DNA of 64,000 nucleotides from NCBI RefSeq assembly GCF_025200715.1, contig NZ_CP104143.1, forward strand, positions 2,294,001 through 2,358,000, given 5' to 3'. The notes under the pieces are model-generated. The model saw only the letters and a list, made by a program, of their open reading frames with translations. It was not told where the DNA came from and did no database searches. Positions 63,165-64,000 of this stretch are shown piece by piece. Source of the DNA: Rhizobium sullae (GTDB lineage: Bacteria; Pseudomonadota; Alphaproteobacteria; Rhizobiales; Rhizobiaceae). Numbering within the stretch: the stretch's first letter is position 1; every line of letters starts with the position of its first letter. A program made the translations under genes and the position numbers.

Positions 63165-64000
63165 ATGCAGCAAAAAACCCGCATCGCTTGGCTCGACATC
63201 GCCAAGGGTATGTCGATCATCCTCGTGGTCATCTACCACACGCTCCTCTACCACGACTTCCACGAGATCGCCCCGGACCTCTATGCCCGCCTCAGTAGCA
63301 TCATGACGCCGATCCGGATGCCGCTGTTTTTCACCGTCTCCGGCTTTCTTGCGGCATCGGCCGTACAGGCGTCCTGGCGCGACTTTTTGCGCCGGAAAAT
63401 CTGGCTGCTCGTCTATCTCTTCGCGATCTGGAGCACCGCGCGCTGGCTGTTCTTCCGCTATGTCCAGACCAACGCCCTGGTACCGGCCGAAGGCAGCGAT
63501 CCCTACCAGCTGATCGAGATGTGGTGGGCGCCCAACACCGGCATCCGGTTCATCTGGGCACTGGCGATCTTCATGGTTGCCACAAAGCTCCTCTCCTCCG
63601 CCCATCATGCGGCGACGATCGCGATCGCCGCAGTGGTCTCGATCCTCGCCTTCGGCGAGCATCTGCCGGTCGACCTCTTCACCCATCGCAATGTGCTGCA
63701 GTATTTTGTCTTCTTCCTCTTCGGCTGCTGGTACGGAAAATCCGTGGTCGGCACGATCACGGAGCGCCCAGTTCTCACGGCATTCGGCGGCTTCCTGCTC
63801 TTTGCGGCACTCTATCTGTTGCGCTGGCGGCTGCAGGCCGTCGAGAAAGGCAGCTGGGCGCTGCTCTCTTCCATCGCTGGTCTGGCATGGTTCTGCGGAA
63901 CCGCCGTGCTAATGTCTCGGCTGCAGCCAGTCCTGCATGCTTTCGCCTATTTTGGTCGCAATACGCTTCCGGTCTATGTGACCCACGTCATGATCGTTTC
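63165..64000 (+). CDS. Acyltransferase 3 family membrane protein, 3' truncated by window
   Basis: The visible 278 residues start QQKTRIAWLDIAKGMSIILV with the family's W-L-D-x-x-K-G and V-x-x-H (VVIYHTLLYH) motifs, then about seven hydrophobic helices (MPLFFTVSGFLAASAVQASW; VFFLFGCWYGKSVVGTITER). Acyltransferase 3 proteins O-acetylate or succinylate cell-surface glycans or Nod factors in rhizobia. The substrate cannot be told. GGGGAG precedes ATG 63165. The end lies beyond position 64000. Confidence 0.9.
   Translation, partial: MQQKTRIAWLDIAKGMSIILVVIYHTLLYHDFHEIAPDLYARLSSIMTPIRMPLFFTVSGFLAASAVQASWRDFLRRKIWLLVYLFAIWSTARWLFFRYVQTNALVPAEGSDPYQLIEMWWAPNTGIRFIWALAIFMVATKLLSSAHHAATIAIAAVVSILAFGEHLPVDLFTHRNVLQYFVFFLFGCWYGKSVVGTITERPVLTAFGGFLLFAALYLLRWRLQAVEKGSWALLSSIAGLAWFCGTAVLMSRLQPVLHAFAYFGRNTLPVYVTHVMIV

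Noticed and set aside
1..64000. CRISPR array, tRNA, rRNA or intact insertion sequence
   Set aside because: No regularly spaced repeats, no cloverleaf or rRNA-like sequence, and no transposase frame were found by reading.

Overview
This 64 kb window is an ordinary-looking stretch of chromosome from a member of the Rhizobiaceae, most likely Sinorhizobium/Ensifer. The evidence is the high GC content, a fused TrpE-TrpG anthranilate synthase preceded by a WWW leader peptide, a ChoXWV choline importer, a ShmR-type heme receptor, a BacA/SbmA transporter, a NolR-like ArsR regulator, a NesR-type LuxR solo, and RIME-like palindromic repeats. From memory, the order leuA-clpP-queF-trpE-shmR-...-choXWV resembles the S. 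meliloti chromosome, but I could not check this. The trp leader peptide differs from the published S. meliloti one, so a sister species is likely. I saw no rRNA, tRNA, CRISPR array, prophage or intact insertion sequence.

Layout. 0-9.3 kb: a quinone-reductase/HxlR pair, leuA with a Leu-rich leader peptide, a BenE transporter, ClpP, QueF with a CDF cation exporter, MarR, and a frameshifted GNAT gene. 9.3-16.6 kb: trpE(G) with trpL, the shmR receptor, a small cassette bounded by 38-bp inverted repeats, an extensin-like protein, and a wrecked ParD/ParE-type toxin-antitoxin locus. 16.6-26.5 kb: one-carbon metabolism (fhs), proline catabolism (putA/putR), a LuxR solo, a PAS-like fragment, two conserved unknowns and thymidine kinase. 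26.7-30.9 kb: choXWV, a HugZ-like protein and a NolR-like regulator. 31-39 kb: an omega-transaminase, a lipase-like hydrolase, a Liv-type binding protein, adenine deaminase, an orphan addiction-module antidote and a GH13 alpha-glucosidase. 39.2-44.7 kb: a five-gene peptide ABC transporter operon. 44.8-53.2 kb: two small secreted proteins, KDG kinase, a GT4 glycosyltransferase, Der GTPase, a YfgM-like protein, NnrU and a polysaccharide deacetylase. 53.4-64 kb: bacA, a YbfB-type MFS/PadR pair, methionine aminopeptidase, an LLM flavin oxidoreductase, a broken Phd/VapC locus, an ECF42 sigma factor operon, a TetR/NTF2 operon, and a partial acyltransferase at the right edge.

The genes fit a soil and plant-associated life: uptake of choline, peptides, branched-chain amino acids, heme and benzoate; catabolism of proline, adenine, beta-alanine, KDG and alpha-glucosides; and several local repressor/target pairs.

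I found no convincing new multi-gene system. The most interesting signals are (i) leaderless leader-peptide attenuators at both leuA and trpE, (ii) three separate toxin-antitoxin loci in different stages of decay, while the core genes are intact, (iii) the inverted-repeat-bounded cassette at 14.1-14.8 kb, and (iv) a TetR gene whose only plausible start is CTG.
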